Source of the DNA: Lanius collurio | Taxonomy: Eukaryota > Chordata > Aves > Passeriformes > Laniidae | DNA length: 64,000 bases | Assembly: GCA_020086605.1 (NCBI GenBank) | Contig: JACBWW010000086.1 | Coordinates: 228,641 to 292,640 of the forward strand | Direction of reading: 5' to 3' | Shown here: positions 24,220 through 36,811 of the stretch, piece after piece | How positions within the stretch are numbered: the stretch's first letter is position 1 | Layout: the number at the start of each line of letters is the position of its first letter | The notes under the pieces: generated by a model | Database searches by the model: none | The model's input: the letters and a program-made list of their open reading frames with translations, nothing else | What the model was told of the DNA's origin: nothing | Made by a program: the position numbers and the translations under genes

Positions 24220-24430
24220 CCTATGAAGTTAAAGCTTATTTACATTTTGGGTATGAGTAACAGCCATAATCTATTTGATTAGGTGAGGCTCGAATTAAGT
24301 ACCAAATTTATCTCTTTACATTGTCAAACTTGATAGTAGTTTAAGGACAAACCTCATTGAAACTCTGCCTTCCCTGCTGGGCTAATTAACACCCATTTTA
24401 GGCTCTTAAACCTTTGATGGGTGTTTCTGC
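24220..24430. promoter_or_regulatory. AT-rich candidate conserved regulatory block
   Basis: Contains CATAATCTATTTGATTAGG, GCTAATTAACACCC and CTCGAATTAAG in unique AT-rich DNA. Typical enhancer-like composition, not tested by alignment. Confidence 0.3.
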
Positions 24431-26052
24431 TCCAGCTCTTTGGTAATAGGGGAACTACTTTAATAAATCAGACAAAAATCTCGGCCAAGCAGTGCAGACC
24501 AAAAGGCTCTGCCCAGGTGTGATGGGTTTCCAATGCAGAAGGGGAGATAAAAGCACTTTCTTGATTAAATACTGCCACCAGGTTGAACCCCTGAGTTTTG
24601 TGGTGCTGCTACTGATACCACTGCTAATGTGTGCTGAGTGTTTTATTTCAAGGTTGGTCCTGTAAAATGGGCCAGATTAATGGAGAAACTCAGCCAAGTG
24701 TGCTGAGCTCAGAGGGTCCTGCCTGTTTGATGGCTTTGGTTTGGGTTCACAGGAGATTGTGATGACTTCAGACTCCCCTAGATGGGAAGATATTCTGGTA
24801 AAGCAGAAAAGGGAAAATGGGAATTCCATGTGCTGGTGAAAGGAAGTCCCAGGTGAGCTGTGACTGCTGCAGTCACACTGAGCTCTGGGATGGGGTCCTG
24901 GCAGGATCAGGGCTGGTGGATCCAGCTGCAAGTAACAGCCACCAACTTCTCCCACACCCCTTTGATGCTCCTGCTCTGTATTTGGCTTTCTGAGGAAATG
25001 CCCAGTTACTCTTTTGAGTGCCTTGGGCTGGATTCCTGCAGAGACAGGAAAGAAATCAGCTCCTGGCTCCTCCAAACTCATGTGGGCTCAATCCTGTCCA
25101 ATTCCTGGTGCCCCAACCCCTCCAAAAACAATGGCTGAGGGCACCTGTGGGGTATTTACCCTGGGCTGCAGCCACAAGCTCATCAAACTGGAGCTGGAAA
25201 GAGCTGCCAAAACACCAAAACACTTTGGGGTACTGCCCTACACAAGCTGTGGGGGCCTGAAGCAGGGGCTGGAGTCATTCCTTGCTGTTGCCCAGGGAGA
25301 GCAGCTCCTGGAGTGCCAGAGTGCTGTGAGGAGTGAGAACAGGGCAAGGAGAGATGGTGCCACATTTAATTAGCTCTCAGCAAACCCAGATTATTCTTAA
25401 CATTAAACTAATCTTCAAAAAGGGAACCCTTTAAATGAAAAGAAAAAGTGCAAGGCTGGGAAACCATTAATTGATTCCTTATTCATTAACCTTTGCAAAC
25501 CACTCAAAAGAGCTGAAAACTGACTTCCTTTGCAGCAAGAGCTTATGCAGAGGTTTGAAGGAGCCTCTCATAACCTACACTGCAGAAGGTGAGAGAAGGG
25601 CTGGTCCCAAACTGCTCCTTGTTTTGCTAATCAGAGAGCAATTCCTCCCAGCCACTCTGCTGTAAACACTGCTGGTCTTGAACAGCTCTTTGGAAACCAC
25701 CCTGAAGCTGTGACAGCTTCTCTGATATTTAATCTGTAAACCTCAAATTTCTCACGCCCATCCCTGAGCCCAGCAGCTCAAATCTCATGACAGTAATTTT
25801 TCCTTTTTCAATCCAGAGCTTCTGGAGTCCAGGGATTTGCCTTGAAAAAAGTCCTCGAGAGATGAGAGATTGTGAAAAGCAGTTTGCAAAGGTATTTTGG
25901 GTTTAAAAAACCCAACCACCCAGAGACAGGGGAAGCTGACAAATAAAAACCATATAAAAAAATTCCCAGTTTAGTCACTAAAATTAATCAGATGGGGAAG
26001 GGAGATGATCTGCCTGGTGAGCACCAGCAGTGGGGCCCTCAGGCTCGGATCA
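24431..26052. other. Unique non-coding sequence
   Basis: No gene or repeat recognised in 1.6 kb; frames up to 134 codons without recognisable domains. Confidence 0.42.
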
Positions 26053-26170
26053 GAGAAAATCACAGAGCAGCTTGGGTTGGGAGAGACCTTAAAGATCATT
26101 TCATTTCCACCCCCAGCCTTGGGCAGGGACACCTCCCACTGCATGGATCACCTTTTTGTGGCCATCCAAA
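26053..26170 (-). mobile_element. CR1 LINE 3' fragment
   Basis: The plus strand begins AAAATCACAGAGCAGCTTGG, then GGTTGGGAGAGACCTTAAAG, the reverse complement of the CR1 3' end, and continues with GGGCAGGGACACCTCCCACT. Short 5'-truncated copy. Confidence 0.85.
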
Positions 26171-28084
26171 GAATCAGAAGGGGGACAGAGCAGTTCCTAC
26201 TGTCCCCAAGTAGGACACCCACTCCTGTAGGTCTCTGTCCTGCTCCCCTGCCCAAACCTGCAGCCCCCAGCCCCTCATGCCCTTGAAGGCAAAGGTCTGG
26301 TGTTGGCTGAGTTTTCTTTTCCCTGGGGAGCTCTGCATTCCCACCTTCCTCAGGAAGGCAGACAAACAATGCAGTTTCCATAGCCACTGGGGAAGGGAAG
26401 AAAGAAAAAGCCTGCGTGGTCAACGGCTGCCAAATCGCCTTTTGTTTGTGCCTACCAGCACTTGGATTTGCCCTGATCTGAAATGACACTTTTCTCCATC
26501 ACTGGGGTCTTGTTTTCTGGGTATTTGATTCTTATGCCAGGACTTGGACAGAAACCAGTGGCTAAAAGCTTCTTATAAACTCTGGAATTAACAACCTTCT
26601 TTCCCTGACCTCATCAGCATAGGGGGGTAAAAAAAAAAAACACTAGAGNCCTTCTTTAAACTCTTGGCTCCAGTTTACCCAAAAAGAAAAAAGGAAAAAA
26701 AAAGGGTGAGCCTGGATGAGGGGCTAAGGGCATCCCTGTGCTCTCCAGATTAAGCACAAGTGCTTTGTGCAGATAAATTGAAAACCCTCGGCCCTGGAAC
26801 AGCAACTCGTGGAACGCTGCTGTCAGGTTCGAGAGGGAGAGAGGGAGCAGCTGCCTATGGAAAGAGAGATTAAAAGCTGAGAGGGAGACTGGTGTGCCTT
26901 TATGTCTTGAACTGTGAGCCAGAGACGGCTTTGAGACGGGAAAACACAGAACTTTGAAACATATGTAAGTATTTATATATTGTACACCCACACATGCAGC
27001 TCCACACATCCCAGATATCCCAGATACAATTACCTGGGCACACACACAAATTCACACACACAAATTCACACACACAGACACACCTGCTGGGGGTATTCCA
27101 CACCTCCCAGGCTCCTGGCTCCCTGCAGTGCATGCCCAAGGGCCAGCCTGAGCTGGGTACAAATCCAGGATCAAACCACATGGATGCAGCAGCCACAGTT
27201 GGAACTCGGTTGCAGCTGCTCCTTCGAATTTGGTGTCAGCAGAAAAAGCCAAGGAGGAGTTGGAGCCCAGGGAAAGTTGGCAGCAAGCTGGGGATGAGCA
27301 AGATATGGGGGGTGAGCACTCTCCAGTACCCCCAGCTGCCTGCAGGGATACCCTGCTCCTCCACTGATGGCCGTTTAACCAATTATCCTTTCCAATTAAC
27401 TCCTTTATTACTGCAAGCAACAGTCCCCAAGGCTTCTTCAGCACTCCTTGGAGGGGAGGGTGGTGGGGATGGGGACAGCAGGACCAGTTTCTGGGGCCAG
27501 ACTCCTCTGCTGGATTGGTTGGAAGAACAAGGAGGAGGATGGCTTCTGGCTTTGTTTGTGCTTTGGGATTGAATCAGGACAGGGAAAGCAGAACAACAGA
27601 AGTGAAATTATTCCCCATCTTCCCCAAGCCTGGCTTGCTTCCTCACACCCACCCACAATCCAGCCCATGATCTTGAAGTGAAACTGGCTTTTATCATTAC
27701 TTGTTCAATCAAAATTTCAATTAATGGCAGGGTATTATCATTCCATTCAGCACAAAGAGGGTTTTGTTGTGGGAATTTTTTTTTATCTATTAAAAAGTGG
27801 CTGTCATGTTGCTGATTCAAACTCTGGGCATCCTCCACCAGCACCTCACTATCAGCCCCACAGAGATACTGGGGGCTTCCTGGCTCAAGAGGGCAAACCC
27901 ATTGCTGCCTTCTATAGGTAGAAAGCACTGGCCCTACTGATAATTTTTATTTTTCCTCCTTTCCTAATTTCCCTGTGTGAGATTTCTCAGTGCATGGTCT
28001 GGACAAAGGGCAGCAGCTCAGCCTGTGCTGGTGAGGGAGGAGAGGACAGGGGGGAAGGATGGAGGGAGAGGGGGTTTGAAGAAG
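26171..28084. other. Non-coding sequence with short tandem repeat
   Basis: No gene recognised. 27039-27080 is a 14-bp tandem repeat (CACACACACAAATT, about three units). One unresolved base N is at 26649 beside an A-run (26629-26640). A 192-codon frame crossing 26994-27572 runs through the CA repeat and shows no protein family. Confidence 0.5.
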
Positions 28085-28390
28085 AATCTATTTGTAATTA
28101 CTGAAATAAACACAAGTCGGAGAGAAATGCAAATGCCTCAAATTGTGAATTGCTTGACAGAAGAAGTGACAGCTTTTTATTAGGGTGATAACAGCAAGGA
28201 GTTTTAAAATAGAATAATCGGTGCAACAAAAGCAATTTTCATTCTGAATTTTCATTTTAAATGGATGATCTCGTTTTAATCAAGCGAGTCATCACAAAAT
28301 GCTTTTAATTGCCGAAAGTCAAGAGCTATATTGTAATTTGATGTCTACTTTCAGTCTGATGATTTGATTTATATGAAATGGGGGGTGGAG
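28085..28390. promoter_or_regulatory. Strong candidate conserved regulatory block
   Basis: About 300 bp, AT-rich and free of repeats. It has an exact POU octamer ATGCAAAT (28127-28134), a row of homeodomain-type cores (GTAATTAC, TTTTAATTGCC, TTTTAATCAAGCG, TGTAATTTGATG), TGATTTGATTTATATG, and several CpGs in an AT-rich context (CGGTGC, TCGTTT, AGCGAG, GCCGAAAG). This combination is what I would expect of a deeply conserved developmental enhancer. No open frame of interest. Conservation is inference. Confidence 0.42.
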
Positions 28391-29097
28391 TTGTATTGTT
28401 GCCCCATTCCTGTTTCCTGTCATTCCCCCCTCAAGTGAACATAAGATCTGAATTCACCATTCAAAAATCTAAAAAGCTTTTTGGAAAGTGCACTCACCTT
28501 GCCAACAAATCCAGAATGGGCTTGAAGCAGAAGATGTTTGTTAAAATCTGGGTTTGTTTATTTTCTTCCCCTATCTCCTTCTGTGTTACTGGAAGCAGCT
28601 GAGCTGCTAACACGAAGTTTGACTTTTTGTGCTTTTAAAGGCATTCTGGGATGGTGCTGTGAGCCAGGAGATTGGACCACTTCCCACAGAGGAAGATCCA
28701 CATCGACCATCCACCACCATTCCAGTGAAAAGGCTAATTTCAGGCTTCATTCCAAGCACAAATCCCACCTCTTTAGAAGAAAAGGGGCTGAGGCTTTGTG
28801 ATTACAGCCAGGACTACACAGCCAGGTCCTTGCTGGCTCAGTGAGGGACTTCTCAACACCTCCTCAGGAGAGAGTCTAGAGAGTCCTTTATACCATGCAA
28901 AATGGGTGCAAATCAGGAAGGAAAGAGAGGGGAAGAAGCTGGCCCTTTTCCCCCCCAGAGCATCCTGCTAAGGCACTTCATGCAAGTGTGGGAGGTTTAA
29001 GATGGTTCATTTGAAGGAGAATGGCTGCAAAAAGTGGAAGCAGTCCTGGCCAGCTGAACTGGCCATGCCCAGTGGGCTCCCTCAGTGCCTGGGTGAT
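28391..29097. other. Unique non-coding sequence
   Basis: No gene or repeat recognised. Confidence 0.42.
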
Positions 29098-29230
29098 GCA
29101 GAATCACAGCCTGGGTTGGGCTGGGAAGGACCTTCAGCCCATCCAACCCCTGCCCTGGCAGGAACAGCTTCCACCAGCCCAGACTGCCCAAAGCCCTGGC
29201 CAGCCCAGCCTTGCTGGTTTTGCTCAGCTG
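29098..29230 (-). mobile_element. CR1 LINE 3' fragment
   Basis: The plus strand shows AGAATCACAGCCTGGGTTGG, GGAAGGACCTTCAGCCCATC and CAACCCCTGCCCTGGCAGG, the reverse complement of the CR1 3' end. The 5' limit near 29230 is approximate. Confidence 0.82.
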
Positions 29231-31009
29231 AGGTCTCCTGGACCCTCTGGAGAAATCCCTTGCTCTGTTTAAACTTGACCTGGTCTGCAGCAACATCCAA
29301 CAGTGGAAATGGCTCCAGAGCCATGAGCCAGAGGAAGATCAGCATCATGGCCAGCACATCCTCCCCACTTCAGGGTCCATCCAGGGCAGGCATCACCACG
29401 GAGCTGCTTTTCAGTGCACAGTGAGATGGGAACCCAGCAGCTTTCAGCTGGTGGGAGCTCCTCTGCAAGTGAGTATTCAGCAAGAACAAAGAGTGCTTTG
29501 GCTGAATTCACACTTTGAAATTTCCCCTGTCAAGTCCTACCCTGAAGTCAGAGGGCCATGGTGTTGGCTCCTGTAGAAGGAACCGTTCACTCACCCCAAG
29601 ATTCCACCAGAGGTGATCTCCTCAGTGCAGAGGATGGCTTGAACTTCATGAGCAGCCAAGGGTCAGCAGAATACACCTGACTTTGCCAGCAGCTTCCCAA
29701 GTCTCCCCTTCCAGTCCTTTCAAACTCCAAATATACTGCCCTGAAATAAAGAAAGCTACTCAGAGCACCTTTTTTTCTTCCTTTTTTTTTTTTAACAAGA
29801 AGAAATACCTGTTAGACTTGGAGGCCCTGGCTTTGGAAAGTGAGTGCAACAAGGCTGCCTCATCCTTTGGCTTTGTGTGTCTTTTCCTCTTATGCTGCAC
29901 AAGCTGCTCCTTTCATGCTGCTGTTCAGAACCAGCATGGTGAGAGGGGACAAAAACCATTTGCAAATACGTTCTCAGAAGAAAATCTGCTTTTCCCCCCA
30001 CCCATTTAAAAAGCAATTCCTGTTGCTGCACACTGTATCCGTGCTGGGATTAAAATCACTTGAAAGCCCAAAGCAGAAATGAGATGTTGCATTTCAAAAT
30101 TCTCCATAAAGGTGTGAACGGAGACACAACACGGAGCCAGTGCTGACATGCACAAAACAGCTCATTATAGGGGAGAAAAACCAGCACCTTTCACCTCTGA
30201 CAAGCTGGAAAAGAGAAAATCCCTGCCAGATAACCTAAGCAAGAGCCTCGTGGGAGAGGTGTGAGCGTGCTGGAGGGCTGGGAGCTAATTGGGAGAGGCT
30301 CCACCATCCCTGAGCAGCAGCAGCAGAGAAAACACATCCCTGTGCAGTTAAATAAATAAAATATGCCAGCATTAGGCTTCTTCCCTGTCCTCCCCAATTC
30401 CTCTGTCCCAAACTGAGCTGAGATTGTGCCCTCATTTCACATCTTGCTGCATGGCTGAGCAGACCATGCTTTTAGCAGAATTGTCAGGCTCATACCCATC
30501 CCATCCCTTTGGAAATTTGGGTCAAGGGCTTTGTTCAGTGTGGTTTGAAGCCATATCTGCGATTCTTGGAGGGGATGAACTTCAAAACTGTTTTACCCAA
30601 TCCTGCTCAGGATCCACCAGCCCTAACAGGGCATGCTGTCAAGGGCTTCCTTGGCCATCTCCAAAATTAAAATTACTCATGTTTTTAAACAGATTCCTGC
30701 TATATCTGAAGGGCTGGTTTGTTTTCCAGGTAGGAATAGCTGAGAAGGGATCCCCTCCCCCTCATCCTGGCCACTACATGCATCTGTTGACTGCCAGCTA
30801 AGGCAACATTGATGTCTTTATTTGCTTTTTAAAGAATTTAACAGAGATTCTAAAATATTCTAACAACACAAGGATCCAGCATGGAAATTAGCTGGACTTT
30901 CAGAGGCTGGCTTTCTTCCCTTCATTAATATCTATTACAAACCACTTAACTGAGCTTAACAGAGCCACTTTGGATGTTCCCTTTGGAAAGCTCAGGGCAG
31001 CAAGAGAAC
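29231..31009. other. Unique non-coding sequence
   Basis: No gene recognised. A T-run lies at 29780-29793; the rest is mixed unique DNA. Confidence 0.42.
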
Positions 31010-31128
31010 AGCAATGAGGCCTGGAGTAACCTGATCCAGTGGGAAGGTGTCCCTGTCATGGCAGTGGGTTAGACCAAGGTGATCTTCAAAGTCCCTTCCA
31101 GCTCAAAACCTTCTGTGGTTCTGTGATC
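31010..31128 (+). mobile_element. CR1 LINE 3' fragment
   Basis: Shows GGAAGGTGTCCCTGTCATGG, AGGTGATCTTCAAAGTCCC and TTCTGTGGTTCTGTGATC: the CR1 3' UTR and degenerate terminal octamers in plus orientation. Confidence 0.85.
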
Positions 31129-33699
31129 ACACCTCTTGTGCCTCCTGTGCTCATACCCAAAATCTGCTGGCTCAGACCTGCAGGAGAGTGGTGGAAGATG
31201 GGGAAAACTTCCCAGTTTGAGTGAAGCAGAAAGAGAGCAGAGATGGGAGGGAAATGGATCCTTTGCAAACCCTTTTGAACCATTTCCACTATGAGAACCA
31301 GCTCTGCTCATCACAGGGATGAGTGCAAGGGAAAAGCAGGGTGAGAGCTGGTGCTGCACCCATGCCTGCACCTCAGGCTCAGTGTCTTTCTCACCCAGAG
31401 CTGTTCCAGCTCTGTGACTCACCACAGTCCCTGTTTCATGCCTGGAATTTAAAAGATCTGTGTATTTATCTGCTGCTCAGTTCAAATTCCTGACTGGGCT
31501 GTGCTTGCTGTGGCCTCTCAGGGAGGACACGATGCTACACAGCTTTTTGATTGAAACAATCTCTCTGTTGAGATGCTTTTTTTTCTTTGCACAAGAAAAA
31601 AAAAAAAAAACCAAAACAAAACTAAAGCTACTTTTTCCTCTTTTTTCCATCCCCTTTCCCTGCTTTCTTATTTTTGCCAAAGAGCATCAGCTTGAGGTGA
31701 AATATTTTCCAGTGCTGACAGAACTTTGATATTGTAATGCCAAACCTATCAAGCCAAAGCTTTTAACTCTGGATTGTTCTTTTTTTTAAATATTGGATTT
31801 GTGACGTTTATTTTCCTTCCTCTTGCCCACGATTGATCTGCCTGTCCTATTTATCTCCTCCATCTCACTGGGCCATGGCCTTGAGCTCACTGGAGACTTT
31901 GCATTGATTGCCTGGGTTTTTGGATGAAGCCAGCCAGTTATTTTCCCTTCCCCTCTTCACCTCTGTTACCTATTGTCTATCCCCTAACCAGGCCTGGGAG
32001 AGGTTATTTTCTGCATCCAATTGACCAGAAAAAGGACATTATGGTTTGGTTAAACAAAAATGTGAGCATGCCAAACTTCTTCCATGAGTAAAAATTCTTC
32101 CTCAGCATTTCAAACCCCAATATTTCCCATGTGAAGACATGAAAAGTTTCATCTAGACCTTAATTACATCCATTTGTGAAGTGGCTTCAGAAGAACAAGG
32201 AGAACAAATCATTTTGGTTTTCCCCAACTCACCAAAAAGACACAAATCAGGTCTGCTTTAAATGATGTTTTCCTGCATACTTGTGCATGGTTATCAGTAT
32301 CCATTGCTTGGTCTGACTCTGATCTGTAGGCTCAGCCTGTCCCTCCAGCCCTGCCACCACCATCCTTCTCCCCAAGCATTGCTCTGAAGCTCTCCCAGCA
32401 CCAACTCTTTGGAGTTTCTAAATTAACTACTTATTTTCACTACTTTTCCCTTCAGTCAACAGAGAGAAAATATCTTCTCCAGAAAACAATTGTAAACACT
32501 GAAGTTAAACTTGCTGTGACATATAAAACCAGGCTTTGTTTGGAGAAAGAAAGGAAAATGCTGCTGGGGAGGTGGGCACTGCAGCACCAGGCTCAGAGCA
32601 GATCCAGTAAACCAGGCAGGATGGCAGCTCCGTAATTCCAAATGGGAGACTGGATATTCATGGGTGTAAAGGGTAAGTGTTGAGGATTAAACTTTAATGA
32701 GGGATTTTAGCATTGGAGGGATTGAAAACACAATGAGAAAGAGCAATGAAAGGTCTCGGGGCCCTCTCACACTCACACACAGTGTCTCTTGTTGGGAGTT
32801 TGCACCCATCACCTCTTGATGGTCACTTGGAGAAGAATAATTAGAAGAAGAAAATAATTACATGCTGGAAATGTTGTTTTCCAGCCCTGAGTCCCTGAAC
32901 AGGCTGCAGTGCTGCCATGGGGCAGATTGCCTCATTTTGCCCTCTCCCACTGGGACTAGATCATGTAGCCAGAGACATTGCAGGGCTGAAACTGTCCTTG
33001 AACTCTTCTCCAGGATTTCAGAAAAACCCCAATCCCTCAGATTGAATTCTATTATTTTAAATGGGGAGAAACAGCAATGAAGTTTCCCCAAACCAGTAAT
33101 TATGGATTACAGAGGCTGTAGGGAGGAACAACTCCAAACTCCAGATCTGGTCCTTACAAAATGCTGCAAAAGCATCCCCTGAAAATTCTTTGAAGCCTGG
33201 AAGGAAAGTGCTCACAATGCTGACTGAGGAACCTGTGATATAAGTGTCCCTTAGCTCGTTTCTGCCTACTTGAAGACTTAATTAGTATTAAAAGCCCCAG
33301 TAAGTCTGAAGATTATTTATGGAGAACGTAGCAGTAGATATGACCTAAGGAAAAAAGGAGGTAAGGCTGAACTACAGAGCCTGTCCAGGGGAATAAATCT
33401 ACATTTTTAGTGCTTCATTCCCTAATTTAGGTGCAAATTTGGGGGTTTTTTCCCATTTTCCTGCCCAAAATGTCAAGGTATTGCAAAGCTTTTCAAGCCT
33501 GGAATTGGGACAAAGCAAAAAAAAGGTCAAAGCCCTCAAAACAATTTGGAGAAATATTGGCCAAGATGTTTCATTTTTACTCTGACAGGGTTTTTTATTA
33601 ACTTGCACAATCATTTAAAGCAAAAATTGATCTGCTAAAAGACACCAAGAAGCCCTTAGCTCTGTGCAGGGACAGGCTTTCATGGGCTGGTCTCCTCAG
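31129..33699. other. Unique non-coding sequence
   Basis: No gene recognised in 2.6 kb. Poly-T and poly-A runs flank 31575-31612. 31730-32330 is AT-rich unique DNA. Confidence 0.42.
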
Positions 33700-33860
33700 C
33701 TCTAGCAGGCCTTTGCTAGCATTAATTAACTCAGAATTTCTTAGTAATTTACAAAGAATAATAATTAACTCTTAGTAATTAATACTAACATTTTTCTTCA
33801 TAATTAATATAACTATTTTACTAAGATTTTTCTTCATAATTAAAGTCACTGAATCCCAAC
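33700..33860. repeat. AT-rich local repeat region
   Basis: A perfect 17-bp direct repeat TTTTTCTTCATAATTAA occurs at 33791-33807 and 33827-33843, and CTTAGTAATT is repeated just upstream. Probably a small local duplication in AT-rich DNA; homeodomain-type TAATTA cores are frequent. Confidence 0.6.
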
Positions 33861-34418
33861 CCTTTCCACAGAAGAAGATTAAAGGGGGGGGAGCTTTCTG
33901 TTAATTTACATAAAATAGGAGCTGAAGACATGGATAATTATTTACAGAATCAAGAAAATAAAAATATTCCCCTCTGGTCCCTGCTTGTGTGGAATGTTCC
34001 CATCTTGCCAGTTCCCATCTCCAAAGGCAGCAGAGGCTCCGTGCATCCCCAAAAAATGAGGTGGCCCTTCAGCCCTGTGGGCAGGATGAGGCCCTGGCTG
34101 AGCTATCCCTCTGCACACAATGCAATGGATTTTGCCTTTAATGATCCCTTCTAAAACACACCTCTGGGGTTTGCATTATCATTTTTGTTTGACCTTTAAA
34201 GAAAAGCTCTAATCGACAACCAATTTCTGTCTCATTCTGTGACAGCTTGTTTTGTCCTGTCAGTCACAGGGAAGTTCCTCAGAGAGGTGGACAGCCCCCT
34301 CCACCAGAGGCACGATGAAGAAAAGCCTGTAATGACACCAGGAATTCCCCCAATCGCCCTCTCCAGCTGCTGAAAATGCCACACAGGGTTTTCTTGAGAG
34401 GAAACTTCTCTGCAGTTC

Positions 34419-34531
34419 TGTAGGGGTCTGACAAGCTCCCTGCCCTGGCAGGGAGGCCTGGAGGGAGATAGTGCTACCTCCCTTATCTCCAGGCCTCCCT
34501 GCCAGGGCAGGGAGCTTGTCAGACCCCTACA
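34419..34531. repeat. 113-bp foldback element with perfect 45-bp inverted arms
   Basis: The left arm 34419-34463 and right arm 34487-34531 are exact reverse complements over 45 bp, with a 23-nt spacer. Each arm begins TGTAGGGGTCTGACAAGC from the outside. Each arm also contains its own 9-bp hairpin (CTCCCTGCC-CT-GGCAGGGAG at 34436-34455, mirrored at 34495-34514). In the spacer GGAGATA can pair with TATCTCC in a shifted register. A 6-bp direct repeat CAGTTC flanks it exactly (34413-34418, 34532-34537), as for a transposed element. It could be a MITE-like foldback element, a long RNA hairpin gene or an assembly artefact. No known family recognised. Confidence 0.85.
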
Positions 34532-34688
34532 CAGTTCCATAGGCAATATCCCATAGGAAAGAAGGGGAAAGCCCACAGTGAGCTGGGGCTTTGGTGTGGT
34601 AATTCCTGACACACTCCCAATGACTGAATCCCCCAGCTGGGATGGACCCTGGGGATGGGAGGGATCCAACAGGAGAGGGTTGAATGCC

Positions 34689-34760
34689 ATAGAATCACAG
34701 AACCATTCAGTTTGGATAAGACCCCCAAGTTCATCTGGTCCAACCACGAACCCTGTGGGG
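34689..34760 (-). mobile_element. CR1 LINE 3' fragment
   Basis: The plus strand ATAGAATCACAGAACCATTC, then AGTTTGGATAAGACCCCCAA and TCATCTGGTCCAACCACG, is the reverse complement of a CR1 3' terminus with intact terminal octamer. Very short copy. Confidence 0.88.
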
Positions 34761-36395
34761 TTGATGTGGTGCTTCTGGACTAAGGGAAATGGTGCAAAAT
34801 GTGAAAAAAAAAGGAAAAACGTGGAAAAATACATGTGGGAGAACACAGAGCTTTGAGGAATCTTGTTGGGATGCTTTGAAAGGTGGAGAGAGGCATTTGG
34901 TCACTCCTTGACCTGTTTTGGTTACTGTTTTGGCTTGCAGAGCCACAGTCCTGGTGTCACCACTGACTGCCAGGGGGATGCAGCTGGGCTGCCCAGGGCT
35001 CAGCCAGCAAAGTGCTCTGCTTATGATATAGAACAGGCAGCTGAAGACTGATTTCTGCTTCAGCCCAAACTCAGGCAAGCAGCAGCAAAAGAATTTGTCA
35101 CTCTTCCCCCCTCCAAAACCAGGAAGCTTAAACAATATGCATCATTTATGCACCTCAAGGAGCAGAGAAAATCAGAATTGAAAACAGACTGGTGCCTCTG
35201 TCTGCATGTGTCTGCATGAAATATTCAGCACCAACCCCGAGTCCTGCTGAGTGTCAGGGCTGGGGAACACAGCCCCACAGTCAGAAACCACGGCAGCTCA
35301 CAGGAGCAGTAACTGCTGCACCACACAACAGACACCATTTCAGGTCAACTGCCAGGATGAAGAGGTGTTTTGAAGCCTCTTCAATATTTAACCCAAGAAT
35401 GAGACACAGGGAGACCCAGTTGGTGATGGCTTCTTGCCTTGCACTGCCGCAGTAACAGCAGGAAATTGGGTGGCTCTCTGGGATGGCTGCACAGTCAGGA
35501 AGGGTGAGGACAGGAGAGCTCTGGGTTGTAATTGCTGCATGTCCAAGTCTGCTCTGCCCAGGATTGCAGCCAGGCATAAACAAGGAGGAAGATGAAGCAA
35601 CTTCTGAGCAATCCAGGCAGCAAATGAGCCCTGCCTGGCTGGAGCAGATGCTGCTTTGGGAGCTGCTTGTGAAGTCCTGTCTCTCTGGATAATGGTGAGA
35701 AATTCTAGTCCCTCAAACACAGAAATGACAAGTCAAATCCTCAAACCTTACCTGGCTGCTTAAGAAAGCTTTGAGGCTTCCCTCTGTGCCTCAGCAGGGA
35801 TCTGCTCCTGGCACAAAGCCATCACGAGCTGCTTTGCAAAATCTGTGCCACAACGGGTCGGGATGTCCCCACTTGGCAGTGCAGAGCACAGGCCCCTTCT
35901 GAAGGTGGCAGTGATGGATGAAACACCAAGCATCCCCCAACATTTTTCCATCACTGAGAGGTTGATTTAGCTGCTAACTCACCCTAGGGAAAAACAGACT
36001 AATGCCTTCTGATTTCTGGTAGCAGATGGATTCTAAAACAGACAGAAAAATCACTGACACACAGGGCTCCTGTTGAATTCCAACGACCCAAATAGAGACC
36101 AAACATCTGCCCTCCAGCACTGGCATGGCCTCTGGTATTTACAGATCACAAAACAGCTCAGAGAAGAGAGCAGGTGAAACATCCTCAGCACAAACTATCC
36201 CAGTGCAAACCGTCCCTGCTGGCACATGCAGCCACTGCTACAACCCTGGTTGAAATCCCTGCATTTGAAACCCCAGTTGTCACACATCCCCTGCCTGTGA
36301 GCTGTTCCCACACCACCAGAGCTTCTAGTCAGAGATAAACAAAGGCCAGATCTCCTCTGGAATAAGGGAAGGGTGGCAGTTTCCCAAGGGCAACT
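34761..36395. other. Unique non-coding sequence
   Basis: No gene recognised. TGTCTGCATG is duplicated at 35200-35219; otherwise unremarkable. Confidence 0.42.
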
Positions 36396-36710
36396 GTAAT
36401 TAAGTTTATGGTTGAAATTTGTGGTTCTCTTATTTTAATCCCCTTCTCATTAGTTCTATATCCCCTCCCTGGGGCTCTGAGCGTGGTTTACATTGCCCTT
36501 GTCTCTTCTCTGTGTTTGGAGTCCTTCAGAGCATACAGGAGCACTAAAAATAAAATCACCTGTCAGGTTCCCTAGTAATTACAAACAAAATGTCCTTTAC
36601 GAAAGTGCAACAAGTAAAACCTTCATATTGTGTGTGCTTATTCACATAAAATATTTAGAAAGCTCCTAATGTTTTTATGGCTGTAATTAATCTTGTGTCA
36701 TGTTGGGGAA
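36396..36710. promoter_or_regulatory. AT-rich candidate conserved regulatory block
   Basis: Contains TGTAATTAAGTTTATGG, CTAGTAATTACAAAC, GGCTGTAATTAATCTTG and CCTTTACGAAAG in unique, repeat-free AT-rich sequence. Enhancer-like; conservation not tested. Confidence 0.33.
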
Positions 36711-36811
36711 GAACAGCACATAAAAAATTTCTTTGACATTAGGAGGAAGTTTTGGCTTCCCAAGGCAAACCTGTGTCCAGGCTTCCAAGGATGGAGGGGC
36801 TTCGTGTGTGG

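Noticed and set aside
27039..27080. CRISPR-like spacing of the CACACACACAAATT units
   Set aside because: Contiguous microsatellite-type tandem units with no spacers, in a vertebrate.
34232..34846. 204-codon minus-strand frame
   Set aside because: It is built from the foldback element, a CR1 end and low-complexity T-rich sequence; no protein family is visible.
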